A stretch of 64,000 bases of DNA from Staphylococcus roterodami (GCA_022493055.1 CP092781.1:2232001-2296000), one strand, 5' to 3'. Counted from the first letter of the stretch, positions 10,901 through 22,984 are shown. Made by a program: numbers and translations. Notes: generated by a model not told the origin, from the sequence alone.

Positions 10901-12332
10901 CACCTTGGCTTGTAAATGTTAATTTATTGGCATTTTGATCATAATTAACAGTCATATTTTTCAATACTGTACTGTCTTCATTACCATTAGGGAATGTTGT
11001 AGTTAATGAATCATTAACGTACGTTACACCTTGTGGTAAAGTTACTTCATATTTAAATTGATCCGCTTTTAAAGATGCACCAAAATTACCATTGTTACCA
11101 ATTTCAGTGTTAATAGTATATTCTTTATTGTTTGTTGCTTTCGGTGCTAAATCTCTATTTTTGACATATAAATGAGATCCTGAGAATAATCCAACATTAT
11201 CAATGAATGAGTAGTATTTGTAACCGTCTTTATTTGTTGTAATTCTTGAAGCATCTGCAACTGCTGTATTATCTGGAATGAATTGTAATTCTAAACGATC
11301 AGCATCCGTTGGCACTTTAAATAAGTGCGCAGTTCCAGTCTTAGCTACATTTACAGTTGCTAATTCAGTATTCTTCTTAGCATCTTTAATAACTAAATTT
11401 GTTGCACCTTGCTTACTATTTGTTTGCATTGTTGTAAAATTGATAATTAATTCTGAATCTGGTTTAACAGATACAGTTTTTGAAATACCATTAAAGTTAC
11501 CATGATCCGTTGAATCATTCGCATTGACACGACCTAACGCCGCAACATTTCCTTTTGCTTGATAGTTTTGAGGATTGTTCTTATCAAACATATCGCTTCG
11601 TCTTAATTCAGAATTAACGAAACCAATTTTACCGTTATTAATTAAAGAGTATCCATCTACATGATCTGTAACAGTTACAGTTGGATCTTGTCTATTTTCA
11701 TCTGTTTTAATTGCAGGATCATCAAATGTTAATGTTGTATTGATACTACCTTCACCTGTATTACTTGCATTTGGGTCTTGTGTTTGTGTGTTTGCTACAG
11801 GTGCTGCTGGTTGCGCCGCTGTTGGTTGACCTGCAGGTGCTGCATTAGCTGGTTGTGTTTGATTGGCAGGTGTTGCATTATTAGCTGGTGTTGCTTGATT
11901 ATTTCCTTGACCTGCCTGATTTGCTGGAGCTGCTTGGTTTCCTGGTTGTGCTTGGGCAGCATTATTGGGAGCTGCTTGGTTGCCTTGTCCTGCTGGTTGA
12001 GCCTGTGCTGTATTATTTGGATCAGCTTGGTTTCCTTGTCCTGCTGGTTGTGCATTTGGATCTGCTTGTCCAGCTTGATTTGCTGCTGGTTGAGCTTGAT
12101 TAGCTGGAGTTCCCGCTGGTTGTGCAGTTGGTTGAGCTTGTCCCCCTGGTGTACCAGCATTTGCGTTAGGCTGAGCATTTGCATCAACTGGTTGATTTTG
12201 TGCTGGCTGATTTTGCTCTGCTGCAGACGCTGTCGGGTTAGTAGATATAAATGTAACAGTAGCAATTAAGGCTGAAAAAATACCGACATTAAATTTTCTG
12301 ATACTAAATTTTTGTTGTCTGAATAAATTCAT
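4968..12332 (-). CDS. fmtB: LPXTG-anchored giant surface protein FmtB (SasB/Mrp)
   Basis: A 2454-residue wall-anchored protein. It has a YSIRK-type signal peptide (FSIRKFNVG at residues 9-17, cleavage likely after NPTASA), a Pro/Gln/Ala/Asn-rich low-complexity stretch (about 40-190), and a beta-rich region (about 190-560). About 17-18 helical DUF1542 repeats of about 76 residues follow (about 670-2065), with recurring ATTEEK and DVDxAK motifs. A Ser/Thr/Asn-rich stalk, LPDTG at residue 2416, a hydrophobic segment and a charged tail end the protein, as sortase A needs. The start has a good site, AGGAGG before AATG. FmtB is known for affecting methicillin resistance and cell-wall behaviour, but no biochemical activity is visible. 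It lies next to glmM, consistent with a cell-wall neighbourhood. Strain-to-strain length variation is expected. Confidence 0.94.
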   Translation of the reverse strand: MNLFRQQKFSIRKFNVGIFSALIATVTFISTNPTASAAEQNQPAQNQPVDANAQPNANAGTPGGQAQPTAQPAGTPANQAQPAANQAGQADPNAQPAGQGNQADPNNTAQAQPAGQGNQAAPNNAAQAQPGNQAAPANQAGQGNNQATPANNATPANQTQPANAAPAGQPTAAQPAAPVANTQTQDPNASNTGEGSINTTLTFDDPAIKTDENRQDPTVTVTDHVDGYSLINNGKIGFVNSELRRSDMFDKNNPQNYQAKGNVAALGRVNANDSTDHGNFNGISKTVSVKPDSELIINFTTMQTNSKQGATNLVIKDAKKNTELATVNVAKTGTAHLFKVPTDADRLELQFIPDNTAVADASRITTNKDGYKYYSFIDNVGLFSGSHLYVKNRDLAPKATNNKEYTINTEIGNNGNFGASLKADQFKYEVTLPQGVTYVNDSLTTTFPNGNEDSTVLKNMTVNYDQNANKLTFTSQGVTTARGTHTKEVLFPDKSLKLSYKVNVANIDTPKNIDFNEKLTYRTASDVIVGNAQPEVTLTADPFSVAVEMNKDALQQQVNSQVDENHYTTASIAEYNKLKQQADTILNEDANHVETANRASQADIDGLVTKLQAALIDDQAAIAELDAKAQEKIEAAQQSKKVTQDEITALVTKINNDKNNAIAEINKQTTDQGVTTEKDNGIAVLEQDVITPTVKPQAKQDIIQAVTTRKQQIKKSTASLQDEKDAANNKIGQIETKAIKDIDAATTNAQVEAIKTKAINDINQTAPSTSAKTAALDEYEEVVQAQIDQAPLNPDTTNEEVAEAIERINAAKATGVKAIEATTTAQDLERVKNEEIFKIENITDSTQTKMDAYKEVKQAATARKAQNATVSNATNEEVAEADAAVDAAQKEGLHDIQVVKSKQEVAETKAKVLDKINAIQTQARVKPAADAAVENAYNTRKQEIQNSNDSTTEEKEAAYTQLDAKKQEARTNLDAANSNSDVATAKDNAIAAINQIQAATTKKSDAKAEIAQKASERKTAIEAMNTSTTEEQQAAKDKVDQAVVTANTDIDNAAANSDVDNAKTTNEATIAAITPDANVKPAAKQAIADKVQAQETAIDGNNGSTTEEKTAAKQQVQTEKTTADAAIDAAHSNAEVEAAKNEEIAKIEAIQSATTTKDDAKQAIATKVNERKAAIAQTQDITAEEIAAANADVDNAATQANSNIEAANSQNDVDQAKTNGETSIDQVTPTVNKKATARNEITTILNNKLQEIQATPDATDEEKQAADAEANTENGKANQAISAATTNAQVDEAKANAEAAINAVTPKVVKKQAAKDEIDQLQVAQTAVINNDQNATNEEKEAAIQQLATAVTDAKNNITAATDNNGVDTAKDAGKNSIQSTHPATAVKSNAKNEVDQSVTTQNQAIDNTAGATTEEKNAAKDLVTKAKEKAYQDILNAQTTNDVTQIKDQAVADIQGITADTTIKDVAKDELATKANDQKAQIAQTADATTEEKEQANQQVDAQLTQGNQNIENAQSIDDVNTAKDNAIQAIDPIQASTDVKTNARAELLNEMQNKITEILSDNTTTNEEKGKDIEPVRAAYEDGLNNINAANTTGDVSTAKDTAVQKVQQLHANPIKKPAGKTELDQVAADKKTQIEQTPNASQQEINDAKQEVDAALNQAKTNVDQSSTNEYVDNAVKEGKAKINAVKTFSEYKKDALAKIEAAYNAKVNEADNSNASTSNEIAEAKQKLAELKQTADQNVNQATSKDDIEVQIHNDLDNINDYTIPTGKKETATTDLYAYADQKRNNISADNNATQDEKQQAINQVNQNVQTALESINNGVDNGDVDDALTQGKAAIDAVQVDATVKPKANQAIDAKAEDTKDSIEHSDQLTSEEKAEALATIKQITDQAKKGITDATTTAEVEKAKAQGLEAFDNIQIDSTHKQQAIEELETALDKIEANVNANTDATTEEKEAFTNTLEDILSKATEDISDQTTNAEIETVKNNALEKLKGQQINPEAKKNALKEIENAVNKQKETINNADANKAAKETALNDLSRSHDRFVEDLAKTQSNAEVAELQNVTIPAIEAIVPQNDPDENETNSGSDDANATANSNANATSENAAQPNVTESTTNGNTDVATNNGSTEQPTVETNNNGTSAPTNATESTTNNNSETSEANTNAPGTTENTAATSATEGNVESATNESNQSPKTDKNAENEKDNDKVVQPKSEVTPKSEKDSKDSTNQNMVESANETLPSANITESQNPSESLKDKGESKLDQSDNGQPKSETNVAANETEKPTGEVDADSANETATPTDANAKGSMNSKDNLDKGAANNKAKDDQASVGTTATTNGEAKDNQPSAGSTSSSTANNKVEDTQNDDMKATLGTVSNGSNNSNQGMHKVTKTDNKQNNVKAVQQNKDNKTKQKAKALPDTGMSHNDDLPYAELALGAGMAFLIRRFTKKDRQTEE
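5073..5087 (-). other. Sortase LPDTG sorting signal of FmtB
   Basis: Codons for Leu-Pro-Asp-Thr-Gly at residues 2416-2420. They are followed by a hydrophobic segment (LALGAGMAFLI) and a positively charged tail (RRFTKKDRQTEE). Sortase A cleaves between Thr and Gly in this class. This is the direct evidence that FmtB is covalently attached to peptidoglycan. Confidence 0.93.
6110..10330 (-). repeat. Coding tandem repeats (DUF1542 type) of FmtB
   Basis: About 17-18 diverged units of about 76 codons each (228 bases). Units are recognised by a central block such as NAQVEAIK, NSDVDNAK or NAEVEAAK, followed about 40 residues later by (T/N)xEEKxAA. They are predicted to form three-helix bundles making a long stalk. 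Both ends are approximate because the outermost units are degenerate. Confidence 0.8.
11800..12220 (-). repeat. Low-complexity Gln/Pro/Ala/Asn repeats in FmtB N-terminus
   Basis: Short imperfect repeats such as QPAGQGNQA, PNNAAQAQP and ANQAQPA follow the signal peptide. The DNA is locally repetitive and richer in G/C than its surroundings, and it throws long spurious reading frames on both strands. Such tracts readily gain or lose units by slippage. Confidence 0.75.
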
Positions 12333-12567
12333 TAAGTCATCCTCCTGGTTGATTATTCTTGCTGTTAAATGATGTCACTTAATCAACTTTTAATATAAAC
12401 AGCTTTCTTCCATCTTATAAAAGACAGAACAATTCTATCTAATTAAAATTAATTTTATCATCAATATATATTGAGTACCAGTGTATTTTATATTACATAT
12501 TGATTACTTTATTTTTAATTAGTTTGTATCATTTTTCATTTGTAGTATAAATTATTTCTACATGCAC

Positions 12568-12592
12568 AAAAAAACCGATGCATTTGCATCGG
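12568..12592 (-). terminator. Intrinsic terminator of the dacA-cdaR-glmM operon
   Basis: CCGATGCA and TGCATCGG form an 8-base stem with a tiny loop. On the minus strand it is followed by seven T (plus-strand A tract 12568-12574), just after the glmM stop at 12611. Confidence 0.88.
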
Positions 12593-12610
12593 CTTATTTT
12601 CCTCATAAAA

Positions 12611-13966
12611 TTATTTATCTAATCCCATTTTCTCTTGAACTACATCAGCTATTTGTTGTGCAAATCGTTCAGCATCTTCATCAGTTGCCGCTTCAACCAT
12701 GACACGAACTAATGGTTCAGTACCAGAAGGTCTCACTAAAATTCTACCTTCTCCATTCATCTCTACCTCAACTTTTGTCATAACTTCTTTTACATCAACA
12801 TTTTCTTCTACACGATATTTATCAGTTACACGTACGTTAATTAAAGATTGTGGGTATTTCTTCATTTGTGAAGCTAACTCACTTAAAGATTTCCCAGTCA
12901 TTTTAATAACTGAAGCTAAATGAATACCTGTTAATAATCCATCACCTGTAGTATTATAATCCATCATGACAATATGTCCCGATTGTTCTCCTCCAAGATT
13001 ATAATTTCCACGACGCATTTCTTCAACAACGTATCTGTCTCCAACTTTTGTCTTATTTGATTTGATACCTTCTTGTTCAAGGGCTTTATAGAAACCTAAA
13101 TTACTCATCACTGTAGAAACAATCATATTATTATTTAATTCTTGGTTTTTATGCATTGCTTGACCAATTATAAACATAATTTGATCGCCATCAACGATTT
13201 GTCCATTTTCATCTACTGCGATTATTCTATCTCCGTCGCCGTCAAAAGCAAGTCCGAAATCACTTTCAGTCTCTAATACTTTTTCAGCTAATTTTTCAGG
13301 ATGTGTCGACCCGCATTTTTCATTAATATTGTAACCATCTGGACTACAACCAATTGTTTCAGTATCAGCTTCTAAGTCACCGAATAAAAATGGTGCTAGT
13401 GATGATGTTGAGCCATTTGCTCCGTCTAATACAATTTTTAAGCCTTCAAAGTTAACATCAACAGTTGATTTTAAATAACTTAAATATTTTTGTGCACCTT
13501 CAAAGTAATCTGAATAATGCACGATATCATTACCAATCGGTCTAGGTAATTCTGGATTCTCTTGATCCAATAATGCCTCAATTTCATTTTCTTGTTCATC
13601 AGATAATTTAAAACCATCCGAGCCAAAGAACTTAATACCATTATCTTCCACTGGATTATGTGATGCTGAAATCATTACACCTAATTCTGCACCCATTTCA
13701 CGTGTTAAATATGCAACACCTGGTGTTGAAATAATTCCTAAACGCATAACTTCTGCACCGATTGAAATCAATCCAGCAATTAACGCTGATTCTAACATTT
13801 CACCTGAAACTCTTGTATCACGACCAACAAGTACACGAGGATGTTTTTCTCCTTTATTATGCGCTAAAACATAACCACCATATCTTCCTAATTTAAATGC
13901 CAATTCTGGTGTTAATTCTTGGTTTGCGACACCTCTTACTCCGTCTGTACCAAAATATTTTCCCAT
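12611..13966 (-). CDS. glmM: Phosphoglucosamine mutase GlmM (FemD)
   Basis: Converts glucosamine-6-phosphate to glucosamine-1-phosphate, the step before UDP-GlcNAc synthesis for peptidoglycan and teichoic acids. The 451-residue protein has the phosphoserine loop MISASHNP (Ser102), the metal-binding loop DGDGDR and the C-terminal phosphate-binding loop RPSGTEP, all intact. The start follows AAAGGAGAG. It is the third gene behind dacA and cdaR, a conserved arrangement linking c-di-AMP signalling to cell-wall precursor supply. Loss of this gene (femD) lowers methicillin resistance in S. aureus. It ends at the terminator at 12568-12592. Confidence 0.97.
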   Translation of the reverse strand: MGKYFGTDGVRGVANQELTPELAFKLGRYGGYVLAHNKGEKHPRVLVGRDTRVSGEMLESALIAGLISIGAEVMRLGIISTPGVAYLTREMGAELGVMISASHNPVEDNGIKFFGSDGFKLSDEQENEIEALLDQENPELPRPIGNDIVHYSDYFEGAQKYLSYLKSTVDVNFEGLKIVLDGANGSTSSLAPFLFGDLEADTETIGCSPDGYNINEKCGSTHPEKLAEKVLETESDFGLAFDGDGDRIIAVDENGQIVDGDQIMFIIGQAMHKNQELNNNMIVSTVMSNLGFYKALEQEGIKSNKTKVGDRYVVEEMRRGNYNLGGEQSGHIVMMDYNTTGDGLLTGIHLASVIKMTGKSLSELASQMKKYPQSLINVRVTDKYRVEENVDVKEVMTKVEVEMNGEGRILVRPSGTEPLVRVMVEAATDEDAERFAQQIADVVQEKMGLDK

Positions 13967-13992
13967 TGTTTACTCTCCTTTATTTTAGCTAT

Positions 13993-14925
13993 TTATTTTA
14001 CATTGATATAAGCTTTTGTTTCACTTGGTTCTGCTTTAGATACACCATCTGGCAGATCAATTTTAACAGTTTTTTCAGTTGATTCAGAAATTCCATCTAA
14101 ATCTACTTCTGCATCCACTTCACTTATATTTTGTAAGTCATCACGACTTCCATAGATTTCTATCTCTTTATCTTCTAAGTCAATCGAGCTTAATTCTTTA
14201 TCATCTGCTAAACTACCTTTTTGTTTAACATTTACTTTTACTTTTTTACTGAATGGTGCTACTTTAACCTGTAAATTTACTTCATTAGGTTGAATTGAGA
14301 CATTTAATTTATTCAATTTTTTATCAAATGCGGTTACTTCTGCAACATCTTTTGTGTCACCTGTAATTTTTTTATTACTGTTGAATGTTGCTTTTAAGTA
14401 TGCAATCTCTTTCAATTGATCTTCTCCACCAGTTACTTTAACAGTTTGAGGAGACACTTCTTGTTTTGTAATTTTGTATAGTGAGTCAATATCACTTTGA
14501 CTTACATCTGGTTGAACTGTCATTTTCTTAGTGACTTTGTTTTCAAGTGTAATATTAGCCACTTTAGGTTTAACGGAATAATGAATGTCATCAGCTAAAC
14601 CTTTAACTTGATATTTTTCTTGATATTTTCCTGCTTTTGCATTCGTTAAATCAATAACGACTCTTAAATCTTCTGGGTTTTCAATTTTTAATATTTTAGA
14701 TTGTGGACCTGAAATAGTAACATTAACAGTTTCAGGCGCTTTTGTTAAATGTAAATCTTTTGAATTATAAAGAATTTCAACTGGTACATCTTGAATCGTC
14801 TTATTTGATTTTTGACCAAGATTGCCAGTATTAAAGATATTTCCAAAAACATTGTTAACAGATAAAAAGAAAAACAATGCCAAAAGAAAGGCAATAAATC
14901 GTAAGCCCCATTTACTTTCCAGCAT
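13993..14925 (-). CDS. cdaR: YbbR-domain protein CdaR, diadenylate cyclase regulator
   Basis: A 310-residue protein with one N-terminal membrane helix (about residues 8-27) and an extracytoplasmic part built of beta-rich YbbR repeats (about residues 45-305). CdaR partners bind DacA/CdaA and modulate c-di-AMP production. The start lies one base past the dacA stop, so translation is probably coupled; AGGTGTG in the end of dacA can serve as ribosome binding site. The next gene, glmM, starts 26 bases after its stop. Conserved gene order makes the assignment firm even though the family has low sequence identity. Confidence 0.92.
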   Translation of the reverse strand: MLESKWGLRFIAFLLALFFFLSVNNVFGNIFNTGNLGQKSNKTIQDVPVEILYNSKDLHLTKAPETVNVTISGPQSKILKIENPEDLRVVIDLTNAKAGKYQEKYQVKGLADDIHYSVKPKVANITLENKVTKKMTVQPDVSQSDIDSLYKITKQEVSPQTVKVTGGEDQLKEIAYLKATFNSNKKITGDTKDVAEVTAFDKKLNKLNVSIQPNEVNLQVKVAPFSKKVKVNVKQKGSLADDKELSSIDLEDKEIEIYGSRDDLQNISEVDAEVDLDGISESTEKTVKIDLPDGVSKAEPSETKAYINVK

Positions 14926-14926
14926 A

Positions 14927-15736
14927 TTATTTCACACCTTTCTTTTGAAAACGTGTGCCAAACCAATGTTCAGCAAGCAATTCTTCAAAAATCTCATTTG
15001 AAATGTCTCGGCGCAATTTTCCATCAAATGTCACTGAAATATCACCTGTTTCTTCAGATACGATGACTGTAAATGCATCAGATACTTCTGAAATACCTAC
15101 AGCAGCTCTATGTCTTGTCCCTAAGCTCTTAGAGATTTTAGCACTATCAGACAATGGTAAATAACTTGCTGCAGCAGCTATCTTAGTACCTTGAATAATC
15201 ATCGCACCATCATGTAAAGGTGTATTAGGTATAAAAACATTTATCAGTAGTTCTTGTGAAATATTTGAATCCATTGCAATACCTGTTTCAATATAATCTT
15301 GTAGACCCGTTTCTTTTTCAAAGACTATTAATGCTCCTATACGTCTCTTAGCCATATATTGTACGGCTTTTGAAACAGATTGAATCAATTTCTCTTCATC
15401 TTTACTATACGTATTTGACGTATAACGTTTTAAAAAGCTACCTCTACCAAGTTGTTCTAACGCACGTCTAATTTCTGGTTGGAATATAACTATTAAAGCT
15501 AATACCCCCCATTGAATAACGATATCAAATAATTTAGATGTCGCAGTTAAGTTTAATATCATACTTATCTGTTGGCCTATAACAATTACTAATATCCCTT
15601 TAAGTAATTGTATCGCTTTAGTTCCCTTAAAGACTGTAATAAGAAGATATAGTACATACCAAACAATTAGTAAATCAAGGATACTCGTTACTATTTTTAA
15701 CGTACTGAGGTTTTGAAAAAAGTTGGAAAAATCCAT
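14927..15736 (-). CDS. dacA: Membrane diadenylate cyclase DacA (CdaA)
   Basis: Makes cyclic di-AMP from two ATP, a messenger needed for osmotic and cell-wall homeostasis. Three membrane helices in the first 100 residues are followed by a DAC domain with the catalytic DGA (TPLHDGAMII) and RHR (GTRHRAAVG) motifs. The start at 15736 (269 residues, MDFSNFF) is chosen because GGAGGAG lies before it and because a promoter (ATGACA, 17 bases, TATAAT at 15773-15801) lies inside any longer reading frame. It is the first gene of dacA-cdaR-glmM. Confidence 0.96.
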   Translation of the reverse strand: MDFSNFFQNLSTLKIVTSILDLLIVWYVLYLLITVFKGTKAIQLLKGILVIVIGQQISMILNLTATSKLFDIVIQWGVLALIVIFQPEIRRALEQLGRGSFLKRYTSNTYSKDEEKLIQSVSKAVQYMAKRRIGALIVFEKETGLQDYIETGIAMDSNISQELLINVFIPNTPLHDGAMIIQGTKIAAAASYLPLSDSAKISKSLGTRHRAAVGISEVSDAFTVIVSEETGDISVTFDGKLRRDISNEIFEELLAEHWFGTRFQKKGVK

Positions 15737-15772
15737 AACATCTCCTCCGGGTAATATTTTTCCATAATACCC

Positions 15773-15801
15773 ATTATACCAATCATTTACAGCACTGTCA
15801 T
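15773..15801 (-). promoter_or_regulatory. Predicted sigma-A promoter of dacA-cdaR-glmM
   Basis: On the minus strand ATGACA (15796-15801), a 17-base spacer and TATAAT (15773-15778), about 37 bases before the dacA start. It is a strong match to the vegetative consensus. It also rules out the longer dacA start. Confidence 0.7.
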
Positions 15802-15922
15802 ACGAACACATTTTTAAATTGAAAAAATTTATTTTAAAGTTTTTAAGCGCTCATTTTCTTTTTAGTAAATTAAAAAAGTAGTGCAAAAAGTGGAAGATAC
15901 TTTTACACTACAAATCGTTCAT

Positions 15923-16831
15923 TTATAATAATGTTTCACCAAAAAATGTTCCAATTAAAGAAACAGCCTGCTCTGCAGTATGGTTATTGTGATCGATTAA
16001 CGGATTAACTTCTACTAAATCCATAGAAGTTACTAATTGTGATTGATGTAATAATTCTAATGCAAAATGACTTTCTCGATAACTAAGACCTCCTAAAACC
16101 CTAGTTCCTGTTCCAGGCGTTTCTAAAGGATCTAATGCATCAACATCTAATGATAAATGTAAACCATCAACATTTCGCGACTTTAAATATGTTAATGTAC
16201 TTTCAATAACTTCTTTTATACCTACCTTGTCTATATCAGCCATTGTAAAAGTTTTAATGTCATTATCTTTAATAAATTGTCTTTCTCCTTTATCTAAATC
16301 TCTCATACCAATTAAAACGATATTTTCTGGTTTTACTACATTTTTATTAAATTCTAATAATTCTTTAGGACCTTCACCAGTTAAAATTCGTAAAGGCATG
16401 CCATGAATATTTCCACTTGGAGATTCTTCTGGAACGTTTAAATCTCCATGAGCATCATACCAAATTACTCCTAAATTATTATAATGATTACTTATAGCTG
16501 AAATAGAACCTACTGCGATAGAATGATCACCTCCGAGTACAAGAGGAAATCTATTATTATTTATTGATTTTGATACTTGATTATTAAGTTTTCCAGTAAC
16601 TTCTAATATCTCATCATAGTTTCTCAAACCATTTTGCTCACTTTGAAATTTTTCTATATCTACTGTTGGTACTTCAATATCCCCTTGATCATAAATCTCA
16701 AGATTTAATTGTTTTAAACGTGGAATTAAACCAGCATATCTAATTGCTGTTGGTCCTAAATCAACACCTAGCTTTCTTTGTCCAAATGTTGATGGTACAC
16801 CAATAATATCTATTGCTTTTCTATTACTCAT
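15923..16831 (-). CDS. rocF: Arginase
   Basis: Hydrolyses arginine to ornithine and urea. Urea can feed urease and ornithine feeds proline or glutamate metabolism. The 302-residue protein holds all three manganese-binding signatures: [18 protein letters not shown] and SLDVDALDP. The start follows AAAGGGGG with good spacing. It is a single-gene unit with its own promoter at 16861-16889 carrying a cre-like motif, so carbon catabolite control is likely. It stands just downstream of the tRNA cluster but is separated from it by a strong terminator. Confidence 0.95.
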   Translation of the reverse strand: MSNRKAIDIIGVPSTFGQRKLGVDLGPTAIRYAGLIPRLKQLNLEIYDQGDIEVPTVDIEKFQSEQNGLRNYDEILEVTGKLNNQVSKSINNNRFPLVLGGDHSIAVGSISAISNHYNNLGVIWYDAHGDLNVPEESPSGNIHGMPLRILTGEGPKELLEFNKNVVKPENIVLIGMRDLDKGERQFIKDNDIKTFTMADIDKVGIKEVIESTLTYLKSRNVDGLHLSLDVDALDPLETPGTGTRVLGGLSYRESHFALELLHQSQLVTSMDLVEVNPLIDHNNHTAEQAVSLIGTFFGETLL

Positions 16832-16860
16832 AAGCGTCCCCCTTTGCTCTACATAAATCC

Positions 16861-16889
16861 AGAATAATGTATGCGCTTTCTATAATCAA
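16861..16889 (-). promoter_or_regulatory. rocF promoter with cre-like motif in the spacer
   Basis: On the minus strand TTGATT (16884-16889), a 17-base spacer and TATTCT (16861-16866). The spacer contains AGAAAGCGCATACA (16868-16881 on the plus strand), which matches the CcpA cre consensus TGWAANCGNTNWCA at 12 of 14 positions. CcpA bound there would block RNA polymerase. Confidence 0.55.
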
Positions 16890-16897
16890 GTAATACC

Positions 16898-17012
16898 TTG
16901 GGAGTTGGACAGAAATGATAAAGAACCACTAATGATTTATTATGCTTTTTTGGTTCTATAATAAATCGGACTGATGGAAAAAGTATTTTTCTTTCCATCA
17001 GTCCGATTTTTT
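16898..17012 (+). ncRNA. Possible short plus-strand RNA unit (hairpins plus terminator)
   Basis: Between arginase and tRNA-Lys the plus strand shows AGAACCA/TGGTTCT (16922-16928 and 16951-16957). This is followed by a perfect 18-bp stem (16963-16980 with 16992-17009) and a T run to 17012, a strong intrinsic terminator facing away from both neighbours. The unit begins with GGGAGTTGGACAGAAATGAT, which resembles a dispersed staphylococcal intergenic repeat. I could not find a convincing plus-strand promoter, so transcription is only inferred. Confidence 0.3.
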
Positions 17013-17022
17013 GATTTTGAAT

Positions 17023-17054
17023 ATAAAAAAAGCACTTTCCAAAATGGAAAGTGC
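17023..17054 (-). terminator. Intrinsic terminator of the rRNA/tRNA operon
   Basis: Immediately after tRNA-Lys, GCACTTTCC and GGAAAGTGC form a perfect 9-bp stem. On the minus strand it is followed by a run of seven T. Confidence 0.92.
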
Positions 17055-17060
17055 ATGTAG

Positions 17061-17133
17061 TGAGCCATAGAGGATTCGAACCTCTGACCCTCTGATTAAA
17101 AGTCAGATGCTCTACCAACTGAGCTAATGGCTC
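17061..17133 (-). tRNA. tRNA-Lys (anticodon TTT)
   Basis: A 73-base cloverleaf with acceptor GAGCCAT/ATGGCTC, anticodon loop CTTTTAA and T loop GTTCGAATC. CCA is not encoded. It is the last tRNA of the rRNA operon. Confidence 0.97.
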
Positions 17134-17139
17134 TAATGG

Positions 17140-17211
17140 CTGGGCTAGCTGGATTCGAACCAACGAGTGACGGAGTCAAAGTCCGTTGCCTTACCGCTTG
17201 GCTATAGCCCA
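17140..17211 (-). tRNA. tRNA-Gln (anticodon TTG)
   Basis: A 72-base tRNA with acceptor TGGGCTA/TAGCCCA, anticodon loop CTTTGAC and discriminator G. CCA is encoded at 17137-17139. The weak first T-A pair is typical of bacterial tRNA-Gln. Confidence 0.97.
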
Positions 17212-17223
17212 ATATATAGATGG

Positions 17224-17304
17224 TGGAGGGGGGCAGATTCGAACTGCCGAACCCGAAGGAGCGGATTTACAGTCCGCCGCGTTTAGCCACTTCGCTACCC
17301 CTCC
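17224..17304 (-). tRNA. tRNA-Tyr (anticodon GTA)
   Basis: An 81-base class II tRNA with a long variable arm (CTCCTTCGGG region), acceptor GGAGGGG/CCCCTCC and anticodon loop CTGTAAA. CCA is encoded at 17221-17223. Confidence 0.97.
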
Positions 17305-17336
17305 AGCTTATTCAGTTATTAAAATAATCAAAATGG

Positions 17337-17409
17337 TGGAGAATGACGGGTTCGAACCGCCGACCCTCTGCTTGTAAGGCAGATGCTCTCCCAGCTGAGC
17401 TAATTCTCC
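17337..17409 (-). tRNA. tRNA-Val (anticodon TAC)
   Basis: A 73-base tRNA with acceptor GGAGAAT/ATTCTCC, anticodon loop CTTACAA and T loop GTTCGAACC. CCA is encoded at 17334-17336. Confidence 0.97.
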
Positions 17410-17416
17410 AAAATAA

Positions 17417-17488
17417 TGACTCCTACGGGACTCGAACCCGTGTTACCGCCGTGAAAGGGCGGTGTCTTAACCGCTTGACCAAGGAGCC
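17417..17488 (-). tRNA. tRNA-Glu (anticodon TTC)
   Basis: A 72-base tRNA with acceptor GGCTCCT/AGGAGTC (one G-T pair) and anticodon loop CTTTCAC. CCA is not encoded. Only one base separates it from the encoded CCA of tRNA-Asn. Confidence 0.97.
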
Positions 17489-17492
17489 ATGG

Positions 17493-17564
17493 CTCCACAG
17501 GTAGGACTCGAACCTACGACCGATCGGTTAACAGCCGATAGCTCTACCACTGAGCTACTGTGGA
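17493..17564 (-). tRNA. tRNA-Asn (anticodon GTT)
   Basis: A 72-base tRNA with acceptor TCCACAG/CTGTGGA, discriminator G and anticodon loop CTGTTAA. CCA is encoded at 17490-17492. It is the first tRNA after 5S rRNA. Confidence 0.97.
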
Positions 17565-17576
17565 TTAATATTATAA

Positions 17577-17691
17577 GCCTGGCAACGTTCTACTCTAGCG
17601 GAACGTAAGTCCAACTACCATCGACGCTAAGGAGCTTAACTTCTGTGTTCGGCATGGGAACAGGTGTGACCTCCTTGCTATAGTCACCAGA
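17577..17691 (-). rRNA. rrf: 5S ribosomal RNA
   Basis: A 115-base gene on the minus strand starting TCTGGTGACTATAGCAAGG and ending CGTTGCCAGGC. The conserved CCGAACACAGAAG loop is present. It lies 72 bases after 23S. Confidence 0.97.
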
Positions 17692-17710
17692 CATATGAAT
17701 GTAGATTATA

Positions 17711-17737
17711 CATTCAAAACTAGATAGTAAGTAAAAG
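17711..17737 (-). other. 23S processing stem, distal arm
   Basis: This segment is complementary, with only a few differences, to 20864-20890 on the other side of 23S. The two arms would pair in the precursor as an RNase III substrate. Confidence 0.65.
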
Positions 17738-17763
17738 TGATTTTGCTTCGCAAAACATTTAAT

Positions 17764-22544
<4,781 letters not shown>

Positions 22545-22667
22545 ATTATGATGTTTGATTAGCTCATAAATACTAAATAATGTTTGTAACTTATAGTTAC
22601 GTTTTTGGAATTAACGTTGACATATTGTCATTCAGTTTTCAATGTTCATTAATGTTCAATCTCTTTT

Positions 22668-22696
22668 ATTGTACTTCATTTATTTTTAGAAGTCAA
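22668..22696 (-). promoter_or_regulatory. rRNA operon promoter P2
   Basis: On the minus strand TTGACT (22691-22696), exactly 17 bases, then TACAAT (22668-22673), about 125 bases before 16S. Confidence 0.8.
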
Positions 22697-22815
22697 TAAC
22701 TTTTTGAACGATCACTTTATTTATTTTATATTGTTTTTATAGTAGTTTCAATAGTAAGTTTTACACTTTTGAAATACTTCTTTAAAAACAACTTGCCGTT
22801 TTTGACGACTTTTTA

Positions 22816-22844
22816 ATATTACCAACTTTAGATTTTAAAGTCAA
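22816..22844 (-). promoter_or_regulatory. rRNA operon promoter P1
   Basis: On the minus strand TTGACT (22839-22844), exactly 17 bases, then TAATAT (22816-22821). It lies 148 bases upstream of P2 with the same -35 hexamer. Confidence 0.78.
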
Positions 22845-22949
22845 TAACTTTTTTCAAAACTTTTGGTGTTTGTAATTCATGTTTCATTTCAAAACGTGAT
22901 TGCTTAACACAAGAATTTATTTTACCAGCATTCTATAACAATTCAATAT

Positions 22950-22984
22950 AAAAACGTACAAAATAAAAGTAATTTTGTACGTTT
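22950..22984 (-). terminator. Intrinsic terminator of apbC
   Basis: AAACGTACAAAAT and its exact complement ATTTTGTACGTTT make a 13-bp stem around a 7-base loop. On the minus strand it ends in TTTTTA. It lies 14 bases beyond the apbC stop and also insulates the rRNA promoters. Confidence 0.85.

Noticed and set aside
11778..12269. Long open frames on both strands over the start of fmtB, including a 163-residue Cys/Trp-rich frame
   Set aside because: They are products of the repetitive Gln/Pro/Ala codon tract of fmtB; composition is absurd for a protein and there is no ribosome binding site.
16849..17377. Frames across the tRNA-Lys to tRNA-Val region
   Set aside because: They read through tRNA genes and the operon terminator.
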